NCBI RefSeq assembly: GCF_016097555.1
Contig: NC_054708.1
Coordinates: forward strand, 20,190,460-20,254,459
Direction of reading: 5' to 3'
DNA: 64,000 nt
From: Gigantopelta aegis
Taxonomy: Eukaryota; Mollusca; Gastropoda; Neomphalida; Peltospiridae
The notes under the pieces were generated by a model. The model ran no database searches, was not told where the DNA came from, and saw nothing but the letters and a program-made list of their open reading frames with translations. Below, in pieces: positions 11,463 through 21,245 of the stretch. The translations under genes and the position numbers were made by a program. The first letter of the stretch is position 1. Each line of letters starts with the position of its first letter.

Positions 11463-11811
11463 TAACTCGTAAGTTATTGTTTATATATTGAAGCCATCTA
11501 CTTAAAAAATATTTTTTTAATCCTTTAACCTGTGCTTGTCATTTAGAAGACGGTTCATAATTTCATGGTTTTTAAAAAACAAAATTACTAGCATACTTAA
11601 AAAAAGCAAGGAAAAACATGGTTGGAAAATAGGCAGGTTTTTGTTGGCTTTTTAGTCTGCCTTTAATATGAACATAGCACAATCTTTAATAGCAAAGAAA
11701 TTTTTTAGTGTCACGGTCACTGAAATATTCATCTCCATGCAGCTTGGAACACCACTTTTTGTTTTCTTTTCTTTTTCTGCTTCATCAAAGTTCAGAAATA
11801 AAGTACTAGGC

Positions 11812-14800
11812 TCAACTGTCTGTCTTAGACTTCTTTGCTTGTGATGATAAAACCACGTCTGAAATCCACTGGAGATAGGGTGGATTACCATTGTCAATCT
11901 GAAATCAAATTATTTGAATTTGATAAACCTAAAAGCTACTAATAATAAACTACAATAACTAAAATTATCAAATAATATAGTAAATTATTTACTGTCCATT
12001 CAACATGTTTCATTTTAGCTGTTTTGTTTTAAAACTGCATCCATGGTAAATCATTTGAGGTTCTTCTTCTTAAGATATAATGTCAGTATAATGGTATAAT
12101 ATTTTTAAATACAGAAATGTGGACCTATATTAATGCACAAAGCTAAACAAGTGAACAGAATCAAACTAAACTGTCTACGGTGGTTTTCAAAAAATTTATT
12201 AATCGCAACAATTATTACCTTTGCAGAGATTACTTCAGCGACATCATAGGGATGATTTTTCCTGTGGGGGAAAAAATTATTTGTTAACATTTGTAATGAA
12301 AAAAAAATCAGAATTAATTCAGCGATTTTTATTTTTGTTTTATTTTACAAAAGAAAATATCAAATTTAATGAAAAATGTTCTTCACATACAATGACATTC
12401 ACATTTGCATTATGACAGACTAAAGTTCCAGAATTGATGCAGCTTCTTTGTTTTCAAATTTCTTTTTTTAAAGCATGGATTGCACAGAAAAGGTTGGTAT
12501 ATTTGATAACGAAATAAGGGGCCTATTTAAACTGAAATCAAAATGCACGTCCTAGTTCATGCGCGGTGGAATTTTGGCTCAAAATACGGTTTTACATCAT
12601 AGCAAGAAAAGCCCGGCAAAAATTGATGTCATACCGCGGGATATAAAATAAATTGAAAAAATGTTGATGCGCATACTGACCCGAGACCAGAAATTTATTT
12701 TGTTTGGCCTAAAATGAAATTAATTTTTAATTTTACAAATGTGATGAACATCCATAAACCAAGTTTCATTGCTACAGCACTACAGTGAGAATAGAGCCAA
12801 AGAGAAAAATATTGACACAATGCTAAATGCAAACATTGATATCACCAGAAATAACACATACATCTTACATAAATTGAGCATAATTCTATTCTAGTTTTAT
12901 ACAGAATCAAATTTGAACATTAAATTGTATTTAAAATACTCGTACCAATAAATGAAATATGCTACCTACCTGACAAACTCTGACAGTTCATCAACTTTTG
13001 AAGTATGTGTTTTAATCATCTGCAGTGAAAAGCAAAAACAGGTAATTATTCAATTAAATTTAAAAAAACAAACCGTAGAATGAAATTCAGGTGAGTTTAC
13101 CAGTCATCTAAAACTGTGGTTTATTAAAAATATGATATTGGACATTCCTTGATATATACTACTCAAAAGAATTTAAGGGTCAAAAATTTATAACCAAATA
13201 AGTTTCAGAGTGTATTAGATTGATGTTGTAAACTACACCAAACATTTTATTTATTGTTCCATATTTACCAAAAAACACAAATAAACGTCACTGTATACAA
13301 GAAAGTCACATGACATGCTGTCAAAGTTGAAGGTTGTCAAACATGGATTTTACACAGTAGAACATTCGTTTAATAGTGTGTGAATCCACCCCTGGCACGA
13401 ATACACTTGACACATCGTTGCCTCATGCTGTTGATCAGACGTCTGAAGAACTCTTGGGGAATGGCCTGCCACTCTGCCATAAGAAGTTGACCCAGATCTT
13501 GAAGGATGGCCGGAGGGGCATGGTTATCCCGAACTCTCCTGCCTAATTCGTCCCAGCCGTTCTCTACTGGGGCCAAGTCAGGCGAATATGCTGGCCAATC
13601 CATCCTGGCGATACCTTGTTGTCTGAGAAAGTCCGTTACCACCCTGGCGCGGTGGGGTCTGGCATTGTCATCCTGCAGAACTGCCCCGCCACCAATCTGC
13701 TGAAGGCCTGGGAGAACCAACGGCCGGATAATCTCATTCAGATAGCGGATTCCATTCAGATTGCCATCCACCACATAGAGGGGGGTCCTGTGGTGGATAG
13801 AGATGCCGCCCCACACCATGACGCTGCCACCACCGAACCGGTGACGTTGTCTAACGTTAACGTCAGCGAAGCGCTCCCCAGGACGTCTGTAGACACGAAC
13901 CCGACCGTCGTTGAACTGGAGACTAAACCTGGACTCATCAGTGAACATCACTCGACCCCACTGAACACGTTGCCACCGCAGATGAAGCGTGTACCAGTGA
14001 CGTCTGGCCGTTCTGTGACGTGGTAGGAGTGGTGGTCGAACAGCCTGGCGACGGCAGCGTAGATTATTGGCTCTCAGACGATTGCGTATGGTTTGATCAG
14101 ACACTCGAGTTCCAGTCGCAGTCCGCAGATTGTCACATAATCGGCGTGCAGTGGTTGTGCGTTGACGTAGAGCCATATTGGTGATGTAGCAGTCCTCTCT
14201 ATTTGTAGTGCTTCGGGGTCTTCCCGAACGTGGACGATTTCGAACAGAATTCGTTGCTTGGTACCGTTGCCACAGTCGGCCAACAACACTCTGACTGACA
14301 CCAAGTCTCAGAGCAACATTTCTTTGCGTATTGCCATCCTGAAGCCAAGCAACAGCCCTTCCTCGATCTTTGATAGTCAGTTGAAGTCGTACCATTGTCG
14401 AATTTGGAGTGTGCACCGTACACGAATGCAAGCTCCAATTATACGGAAATTCAGCATTGGGAACATGGAATACACGTGCAAAGCGTGCAAATGAAGCGCT
14501 TTGTGAAAAAGCAAGTTATGGGCACTTAGCACACCTTTCGCTTTCGCCCTAATTTACGTGCAAATGTAAGCATGTTTTCGCCATTAGAACTAGTCGACAG
14601 TGTTAATGACAGTGGATTTTAATTCATTTATGGGTTGCTTAGACCCACTTTCGTCAAAATGAAACAATACCATGCGTGACATTATGGTCTAGCTAATATA
14701 ATTGACGTTCAGAAAATAATGTCGAAAATATCGTCTGACCCTTAAATTCTTTTGAGTAGTATATATTGCAAATATTCATTCTTGTTTTTAGTTGACATGA

Positions 14801-17719
14801 AAACCACATCATTCAGTAAATAAACACTGCTGAGTCAGAATAGGCCTAAACAATCACAAAAGTCATACCAAGAGTAATTCTGAATCTTCATTTATTTTGT
14901 CCTCCCACTCATACCTGGAAAAATAAAACCCCAATCTCTATTAATTTTGTTTCATTTATATAAAGAAAAACAAACAGTCCTAACAAATCCTAAATTTAAA
15001 AAAAAAAATATATATATATTGCTATTTTAAGTCATAAACATGAAGCAATTTAAATAAGTTTTTATCAGTATTAGAAACAAACAGTACCAATAATAGCACC
15101 TAATCAGGGTTGTCTTCTTTTTTTTTTCATTTGTTTTTATACAAACTGTAAAAACATTTTTTGAAATTTTTTTAATTAACACTGGTTAAACTTTCAAATG
15201 ATAACATGGTCTGTCATAGACTTTCAAATGATAACATGGTCTGTCATAGACTTTCAAATGATAACATGGTCTGTCATAGACTTTCAAATGATAAAATGGT
15301 CTGTCATAGACTTTCAAATGATAACATGGTCTGTCATAGACTTTCAAATGATAACATGGTCTATCATAAACTTTCAAATGATAACATGGTCTGTCATAGA
15401 CTTTCAAATGATAACATGATCTGTCAAAGACTTTCAAATGATAACATGGTTTTCATAAACTTTCAAATGATAACATGATCTCTCATAGACTTTCAAATGA
15501 TAACATGGTCTGTCATAGATTTTCAAATGATAATGTGTTCTGTCATAGACCTTCAAATGATAACGTGGTCTGTCATAGACTTTCAAATGATAAACTGGTC
15601 TGTCATAAATTTTCAAATGATAACATGGTCTGTCATAGACTTTCAAATGATAACATGATCTGTCATAGACTTTGAAATGATAACATGATCTGTCATAGAC
15701 TTTGATGAAATGATAACATGGTCTGTCATAGACTTTGAAATGATACACTGGTCTGTCATAGACTTTGAAATGATAAACTGGTCTGTCATAGACTTTGAAA
15801 TGATAACATGGTCTGTCATAGACTTTCAAATGATAACATGGTCTGTCATAGACTTTCAAATGATAACATGGTCTGTCATAGACTTTCAAATGATAACATA
15901 GTCTGTCATAGACTTTCAAATGATAACATGGTCTGTCATACACTTTCAAATGATAACATGGACAAGAACATGTGCCATTACTGAACTGTGTAAACTATTA
16001 CAAATATCAGTTTTAAATTTAGCAGTTGGATACTTCAGGACAAATTTAATTCTAAAACTTAAAAAAAAAAATGTGGGGCAGATAATGCCAAAAACTGGAT
16101 GTAAAAAGCTGTCAAGCGCATTTTAAAAATGTGGTGGCTCTCTAACTATTTTAGTAGAAGAAATTTTAATTTAGTTTTTTTTTTTTTCTCCCTCTCTGAC
16201 ATGTGCTTAAAGGTTGGCCTGACGTTGTATTCATGTTTCAGTCAATGCAAAGAAAAATGTAATATAATAAATATACATACACTGATGTCAACCCAGGTAT
16301 AATGTTAACACAAGCTGCCAGTTTCTGTTTGACAATTTCACTGAAACAAACAAACAATAAATAAAAGGTTTTGCCTATATTGATCAATGCAAGAAATTCT
16401 TCATTTTTCTTCCAGACACACAAAATACATTCTCTCTCAAATTTCAGTAATGGCATTCTGTTTTCAAATGTCCAAGTCGAACAAATCATAATTTGTTGCT
16501 TTATTTCTGAAGATAATAGGAAAATAAAATGTACAAAAAGGGGGTTTAATTACTAGGTTACTACAAAAAGAAATCATGCCGGCATACTCAGGATTAGAGG
16601 TGCTATCTCAAAGTTGTTAGATTCACACCACAATTATTAACTTTGCTCTGAAGTAAATTTATAAAAATTACAACTAAATAATTTACTAGTAGGAAAAAAG
16701 AAAAGAAAATCTTCAATGAATGACCAATAAAATTAGGTGTTTTCCGTTTAACTATTATGTACATCTCTAGGGAATGGGCAACGGGGAACGGGTATCATGG
16801 GATATGACATAAAACATGGGGGTGAGGGGGTGTTTGTCAAGAGATGTGTAACATTTTCAAAACAATTTTTAATTACAAAGTCAAATGCAGCCAGTTATTG
16901 TTATTAAATTTTCTTTAACAGATTATTTTATATCTGGTAAATGCATTTGCTAGCAAACAATAAAAACAAAATATATAATAATATTCATCAAATTACATCA
17001 TTAAGACAGGATCAAGTGACTGGGATTTACAAAATCATACACTGGGGAGGGGGAGGGGCTAATTTTATATTATGCAATTGTTGAATGGCCCCCAACATTA
17101 TGGCAGGCTGTCTTTGTGCAACTTAATGGTCTTTGATGGCCTTATCCAGTCTATTTGTCTCATTTTGTGGATTCTCCCATTTCATAAGATTTGCACTGGC
17201 ATAGGAAGGTGCCAAAAAGTGTGTGTGTGTGTGGTGGGGGGGGGGGGGGGGGCACACTTTTATATTTACACACTTTTACACTATTATAAAGCAAATATAA
17301 AGCAAAATATCTGAAAATTGGGGGGCACATGACCCTCTTGCCCCCCACCACTTCCTATGCTAGTGATTTGTTACAATGTGATAAAAAAAACCCACAGAAA
17401 TCTAATTGTACTAAATATGACACTGATCACATGTGATACAATCATATTGCAATTTTTATATTTCTGAGTTTTGCAAAGATTTTGCATTGGATTTATTCAT
17501 TCGTAGTTATTTACATGTATTACAAATAGATGTAATTTTTTTTAGCTAAGAATGGCATTTATAACTATGATGGATCACATTTAGCACCTACTGTGACAAC
17601 TTTCTGGCAACATCCATATCTGGGACTGTGACAAATGCCATGGAATGTGTTCCTGGAACATACGAGTCGCCCATGATTGTAGATAATGTTCGACGAACAA
17701 GTGACAAAAACACTGGCAT
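11812..17719 (-). CDS. CUTA: CutA divalent-cation-tolerance homolog, six exons, apparently complete
   Basis: CutA is a small trimeric protein with a ferredoxin-like fold, linked to copper tolerance in bacteria and to acetylcholinesterase anchoring or processing in animals. Coding exons (- strand, 5' to 3') are 17719-17592, 16340-16281, 14914-14869, 13019-12970, 12261-12219 and 11898-11812. All five introns have GT..AG ends and the phases join without a break, giving 137 residues. Visible family signatures are MAFVTVPDMDVARKL, KLAACVNIIPGLTSVYEW, LLLMIKTHTSKVDEL, HPYDVAEVI and GNPPYLQWI. I chose the ATG at 17719 because it adds a short hydrophobic, arginine-containing N-terminus (MPVFLSLVRRTLS) like the animal leader; an in-frame ATG at 17674 starts the compact form. 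An acceptor AG at 17741-17742 suggests a non-coding 5' exon upstream, not located. The introns carry a Tc1 transposon and a 30-bp minisatellite. Confidence 0.95.
13159..14759 (-). mobile_element. Tc1-type DNA transposon, complete, in a CUTA intron
   Basis: A 1601-bp element bounded by perfect 24-bp terminal inverted repeats beginning CTACTCAAAAGAATTTAAGG, flanked by the TA duplication typical of Tc1/mariner (13157-13158 and 14760-14761). It carries one long open transposase frame antisense to the window, in the same orientation as the host gene. It sits between the exons at 12970-13019 and 14869-14914. Perfect terminal repeats and an unbroken frame suggest recent insertion. Confidence 0.95.
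13370..14431 (-). CDS. Tc1-family transposase (DD34E), intact
   Basis: Cut-and-paste transposase that binds the terminal repeats and inserts at TA. The frame is 353 residues, the usual Tc1 length; the native start may be the second Met, at MVRLQLTIKDRG. The N-terminal third is a paired-like double helix-turn-helix (AVAWLQDGNTQRNVALRLGV), followed by a GRPRSTT linker (an AT-hook-like GRPR). The catalytic core has FTDESRF (first Asp), GGGSVMVWGGIS, LQDDNARPH (second Asp) and SPDLAPVENGWDEL (Glu). I count 34 residues between the second Asp and the Glu, so DD34E. There is no stop or frameshift. It could be functional if the copy is young; activity cannot be judged from sequence alone. Confidence 0.95.
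   Translation of the reverse strand: MHSCTVHTPNSTMVRLQLTIKDRGRAVAWLQDGNTQRNVALRLGVSQSVVGRLWQRYQATNSVRNRPRSGRPRSTTNREDCYITNMALRQRTTTARRLCDNLRTATGTRVSDQTIRNRLRANNLRCRRQAVRPPLLPRHRTARRHWYTLHLRWQRVQWGRVMFTDESRFSLQFNDGRVRVYRRPGERFADVNVRQRHRFGGGSVMVWGGISIHHRTPLYVVDGNLNGIRYLNEIIRPLVLPGLQQIGGGAVLQDDNARPHRARVVTDFLRQQGIARMDWPAYSPDLAPVENGWDELGRRVRDNHAPPAILQDLGQLLMAEWQAIPQEFFRRLINSMRQRCVKCIRARGGFTHY
15191..15961. repeat. 30-bp minisatellite, about 25 copies, in a CUTA intron
   Basis: The unit is CTTTCAAATGATAACATGGT plus CTGTCATAGA. Because 30 is divisible by three and the unit lacks stops in several frames, long artificial frames appear on both strands (VYDRPCYHLK repeated on the minus strand). The array lies in the 1.4-kb intron between the CUTA exons 16281-16340 and 14869-14914 and has no splice context of its own, so it is read as non-coding. 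Variants such as TTTGAAATGATA cluster between 15660 and 15800, indicating local unit homogenisation. Confidence 0.95.
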
Positions 17720-17864
17720 GAAGTAACTGCAGATTAGGAGCTAAAAAAAAAGAAGCTAAAATATATATAGACACAAATGTCAAGTTGAAAAGAATTACTA
17801 TAAGCTTGAACAGAATTATTATATCAGTCGACCTCCCTATAAACTTTGCCCTTCACAGTCTAGC

Positions 17865-18057
17865 AGGCATATGCGCAGGAATTTTAGCATGGAGGGGGGT
17901 GGGGTGGAGGAGGTCTGGACTGTGCCAATCAAAGTTTATTAGGGGGTCAAGTCATGCACCCCCCACCCTCGAAAATATATTGAGAAAAATAGTGCTTTGA
18001 ACAGGGAGGGGTTCAACCTCCAAAACCCTCCCACTGCTAAAATTCCTGCACATGCAC
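17865..18057. mobile_element. Inverted-repeat MITE, about 190 bp
   Basis: The left end GCATATGCGCAGGAATTTTAGCA is matched by the reversed right end TGCTAAAATTCCTGCACATGC. The interior is G/C-tract rich (GGGGTCAAGTCATGCACCCC and AATATATTGAGAAAAATAG). Interior words recur at 47894-48065 and, reversed, at about 18905-19020, defining one family. It lies just upstream of the first recognised CUTA exon. Confidence 0.7.
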
Positions 18058-18353
18058 CAGTAAGGTCTTAAGATAAAACATTGGTTCAGATCATGAAAGT
18101 GCAATCTGCACTTCACAAAGCATTGCAGATGACATCCATTTGCTCTAATTAATAAAAAGTCTTTTCCCATATTTATATTTAAAAAAAAATTATTATCCTG
18201 AAAGTTCTCTTCATGTAAACTGCCTAGCTGTGTTGCTAGAGAAAATATTGAAATTTTAATACACACATACCAACAATAGGGTGAATGCAGGATTTTTCCA
18301 GAGAGGGTGCAACATTTAACAAATGCACAGTCTACAGTAGCGAGGGTAGTTTG

Positions 18354-18737
18354 TGTCACTTCCAGCCCTCCCCTTATTGATATTGCTATGTAGGGGAAGG
18401 TTAGAGGAAACTATGTAATGTAAACACGAACAAACCCGATGCCCCTATACATCACCACAAAAACAGTACACCACAGGTTTGTTCTGCATAAGAGCATCGT
18501 GTTTCTTTGTGTAACATCGGTACTGGTTAACACCATGAAGTTTAATGTCATGACTGGACTCGAGAATAATCAAACTAAAGTTCTGTGGCATCAGTTTTAG
18601 GAAACAATGTGTATTTTAGATGCAGTAGATTGTGATCATTTGGTTGTCGACGATTGGCAAAGCATTACATCGAGTTTCCTCTAGCCTTTCCCTACATATC
18701 AATATCAATAAGAGGAGGGCTGGAGGTGACTCGAGCT
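18354..18737. mobile_element. MITE with long (about 65-bp) terminal inverted repeats
   Basis: The left arm CCAGCCCTCCCCTTATTGAT..AGAGGAAACTATGTAATG is matched in reverse by CATTACATCGAGTTTCCTCT..ATCAATAAGAGGAGGGCTGG at the right. About 250 bp of interior has no frame. A shorter derivative lies at 19125-19235 (CACCTCCAGCCCTACCCCTT to GAAGGTGACTCGAGC), sharing the outer GGTGACTCGAGCTA words. Confidence 0.75.
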
Positions 18738-18904
18738 ATTGAGAGGGGTGCATTATATATGACAAGACTCCCACAAAACATCAATCCAAAGAAGATATTA
18801 GATGATGTCCTGACTAAAGATCCTCCCCCTGGATCTGCACCTGGACACAGGTACCCCCAAAACAACAACCCTGATAGTGCTATATGATTGTTATATTAGT
18901 ATAC

Positions 18905-19020
18905 AGGCCCATGTGCAGGGGGTTGGTTTCGGGAGTCCAAACCCCTCTCACTCATGCATTTTTTTCTCCGGGGGGTGGGGGAGGGGAATGGCTTGACCCC
19001 CTAAATAATCAATTGCCAGT
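18905..19020 (-). mobile_element. Partial MITE related to 17865-18057
   Basis: It contains CATGTGCAGGGGGTTGG, CATGCATTTTTTTCTCC and TGGCTTGACCCCCTAAATAA, the reverse of interior words in the 17865-18057 and 47894-48065 elements. Ends are not clearly defined. Confidence 0.5.
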
Positions 19021-19124
19021 CTGAAACATATTTTATTGCATATAATATACAAAAGAATTGGGCACAAGTTAACCAACTTCCGAGGCCCTCCTAATTGCCA
19101 GTCTTGACCCCCCCCCCCCGCCCC

Positions 19125-19235
19125 ATAGCTAGGTCACCTCCAGCCCTACCCCTTATTGATACTGATATGTGGGGCAAGTTGTACAAACCAATAATAATGT
19201 TATCTTGATTATTATTTATTACAATGAAGGTGACT
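19125..19235. mobile_element. Short derivative of the 18354-18737 MITE
   Basis: It has the same outer sequence (CACCTCCAGCCCTACCCCTTATTGAT at the left, split here as CACCTCCAGCCC and CCCCTTATTGATACTGATA) and the same right flank words (GGTGACTCGAGCTA), but the interior is only about 60 bp. It is read as an internal deletion product. Confidence 0.55.
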
Positions 19236-19756
19236 CGAGCTAGAACACCCTCTGCTAGGCCAGGCAGCACACTGAAATCTAACTGTTCCGTGTTGTATGT
19301 CACGGTCAGGTTTTTTCTTGTGCAAAATTAAATGTCTTCAGGAAGTTATTTTAAACTGAAGATATGTGCACGCCATATTTAAATTTGTGGTCATATAATA
19401 GTCATTCAAGGTTTGGTGGGGACCCCCCCCCCCCCCAAACACACACACACACACACAAACTCCCCAAAGATTATAAAATCCAATAATACAGTGACGTGGC
19501 AGTGCTAATAGCTGTGTGTTCGTTTTATCTCTAACAATTAGATGATCATGTTCACTAAGGCAGTCGTTGTTAATTACCAGTACCAAGCAAGCAGCGGTCA
19601 CTTGCTTTCTGGTGGGGGAAAAAGCCGTGGCGATCAGTGTCAACTTTCGTTCTTTCGCCGAATCGGTTCCCGGATGCATGCCGACTATATTTGTAACGAG
19701 TTATTTTATTGGCCATCATCGCAAAGTAGATTTAGTCGATGTGTAAACTGAGAATG

Positions 19757-19880
19757 AGTGTCCGTTAGATGCCATTTATCTCACGAGTTGTTTTAAAATG
19801 TATCTATCGAGCGAAAGTGAGTTGGATACGTTTTTTTAAACAACGAGTTGTAAGATAAATGGTATCAAACGGACACGAAT
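19757..19880. repeat. Inverted repeat with arms of about 42 bp
   Basis: The left arm GTGTCCGTTAGATGCCATTT..ACGAGTTGTTT is matched by AAACAACGAGTTGT..AAATGGTATCAAACGGACAC in reverse. The loop is about 35 bp. It is probably a MITE or a snap-back end of a larger element; no target duplication was identified. Confidence 0.7.
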
Positions 19881-20293
19881 GTATATTATATTTCTTACAT
19901 ATCCTAAAAAAACACACCAGGTTTTAAGCAAATTTAACATCTCTTTCATCTCAAAGTTATTTACAACCTTTGCACTTTTAGCAAACTTAAGCGTCACAGA
20001 TAAATGAGTGTCAGATTAACTATAGTCACAGTGTAATCGATTTCCACCGTGTTGGGGTTTTTTTTATTGGACGTATGACATTGGTGACGTGGTCATCACC
20101 TAGGAGTAGCCAGTCGTATGTCTTGAAATTGTTAACACACGTACGTGTGTAACCAACTAACACATAGATGTGTTATAAAAAATAACGCATGGTGTTGTCA
20201 CCAACGGATGTGTAAGAAATGTATCAAAAGAGGCTCCATCTATAAACATTTGATAAATGAAGGTAATATTTATAACACCTCATTGAGGAAAAG

Positions 20294-20560
20294 TTTGTTT
20301 TGTTTTACGACACCACTAGAGCACATTGATTTATTAATCATTGGCTAGTGGATGTCAAACATTTGATAACTTTTATATGTAGTCTTAGAGAGGGATCTTT
20401 TATATGCACCATCAGAAAGGATAGCACATACCACGGCCTTTGATGTACCAGTTATGGTGCACTGGCTGGAATGAGAAATAGCTCAATGGGCCCACTGATG
20501 GGGATCGATCCCACACTGACTGTGCATCAAGCAAGCGCTTTGCTACTGGGTTACGTCTCT
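20294..20560 (-). mobile_element. SINE, type C head joined to type B tail
   Basis: The reversed copy starts with tail B (GTTTTACGACACCACTAGAG), then the shared central domain (GATCTTTTATATGCACCATC, AGCACATACCACGGCCTTTG), then a head with GAGAAATAGCTCAATGGGCCC and GATCGATCCCACACTGACTG. That head otherwise occurs with tail A at 47216-47500. A poly(C) run (20561-20581) follows the head. Confidence 0.75.
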
Positions 20561-20684
20561 GCCCCCCCCCCCCCCCCCCCCCACACACACATTGAGCAAG
20601 TAATCTATTATTATTATATTCACTTAGCCATAGGCAGGAAAGTAGGCCTACATACCATGGTCTTTGATGGTTAGGTTACCGGCC

Positions 20685-21055
20685 TTGGTGGCGTCGTGTT
20701 TAGGCCATCGGTCTACAGGCTGGTAGGTACTGGGTTCGGATCCCAGTCGAGGCATGGGATTTTTAATCCAGATACCGACTCCAAACCCTGAGTGAGTGCT
20801 CTGCAAGGTTCAATGGGTAGGTGTAAACCACTTGCACCGACCAGTGATGCATAACTGGTTCAACAAAGGCCATGGTTTGTGCTATCCTGCCTGTGGGAAG
20901 CGCAAATAAAAGATCCCTTGCTGCTAATCAGAAAGAGTAGCCCATGTAGTTGCAACAGCGGGTTTCCTCTCAAAATCTGTGTGGTCCTCAACCATATGTC
21001 TGACGCCATATAACCGTAAATAAAATGTGTTGAGTGTGTTGTTAAATAAAGCATT
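20685..21055 (+). mobile_element. SINE type A, near full length
   Basis: Head: GGTGGCGTCGTGTTTAGGCC and GGGTTCGGATCCCAGTCGAG (B-box-like). Then the shared central domain (GCAAATAAAAGATCCCTTGC) and tail A (CATATAACCGTAAATAAAAT..GTTAAATAAAGCATTTC). Its 3' end directly abuts the dispersed repeat at 21056-21245. Confidence 0.82.
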
Positions 21056-21245
21056 TCTTTTTATTGGGACACTAAATGCCCATCAATACATACAAAATAT
21101 TCTTCGGTGGTTTGCTGTTTAAACTTGAACATGTGTTATCTGATAACAAGAACATATCTTTTTGAACATACTGTGGGATAAACACATACCTTGCTACTTT
21201 GAAATACAGGTTAGCACTATGACTTAGAAACTGATAAAACTGGTG
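21056..21245 (-). repeat. Dispersed repeat, reverse copy of 2797-2985
   Basis: High-identity inverted counterpart of 2797-2985, starting ATTGGGACACTAAATGCC and containing ATTCTTCGGTGGTTTGCTG. It is followed by unrelated AT-rich sequence. Confidence 0.75.

Noticed and set aside
13506-14494. Frames of 65-136 codons on both strands inside the first Tc1 element.
   Set aside because: They are antisense or out-of-frame shadows of the 353-codon transposase.
19338-19751. Possible 5' exon of CUTA (- strand, starting MHPGTDSAKERK).
   Set aside because: No conserved CutA sequence, no phase-matching donor, and a long way from the acceptor at 17741. The true 5' non-coding exon was not located.
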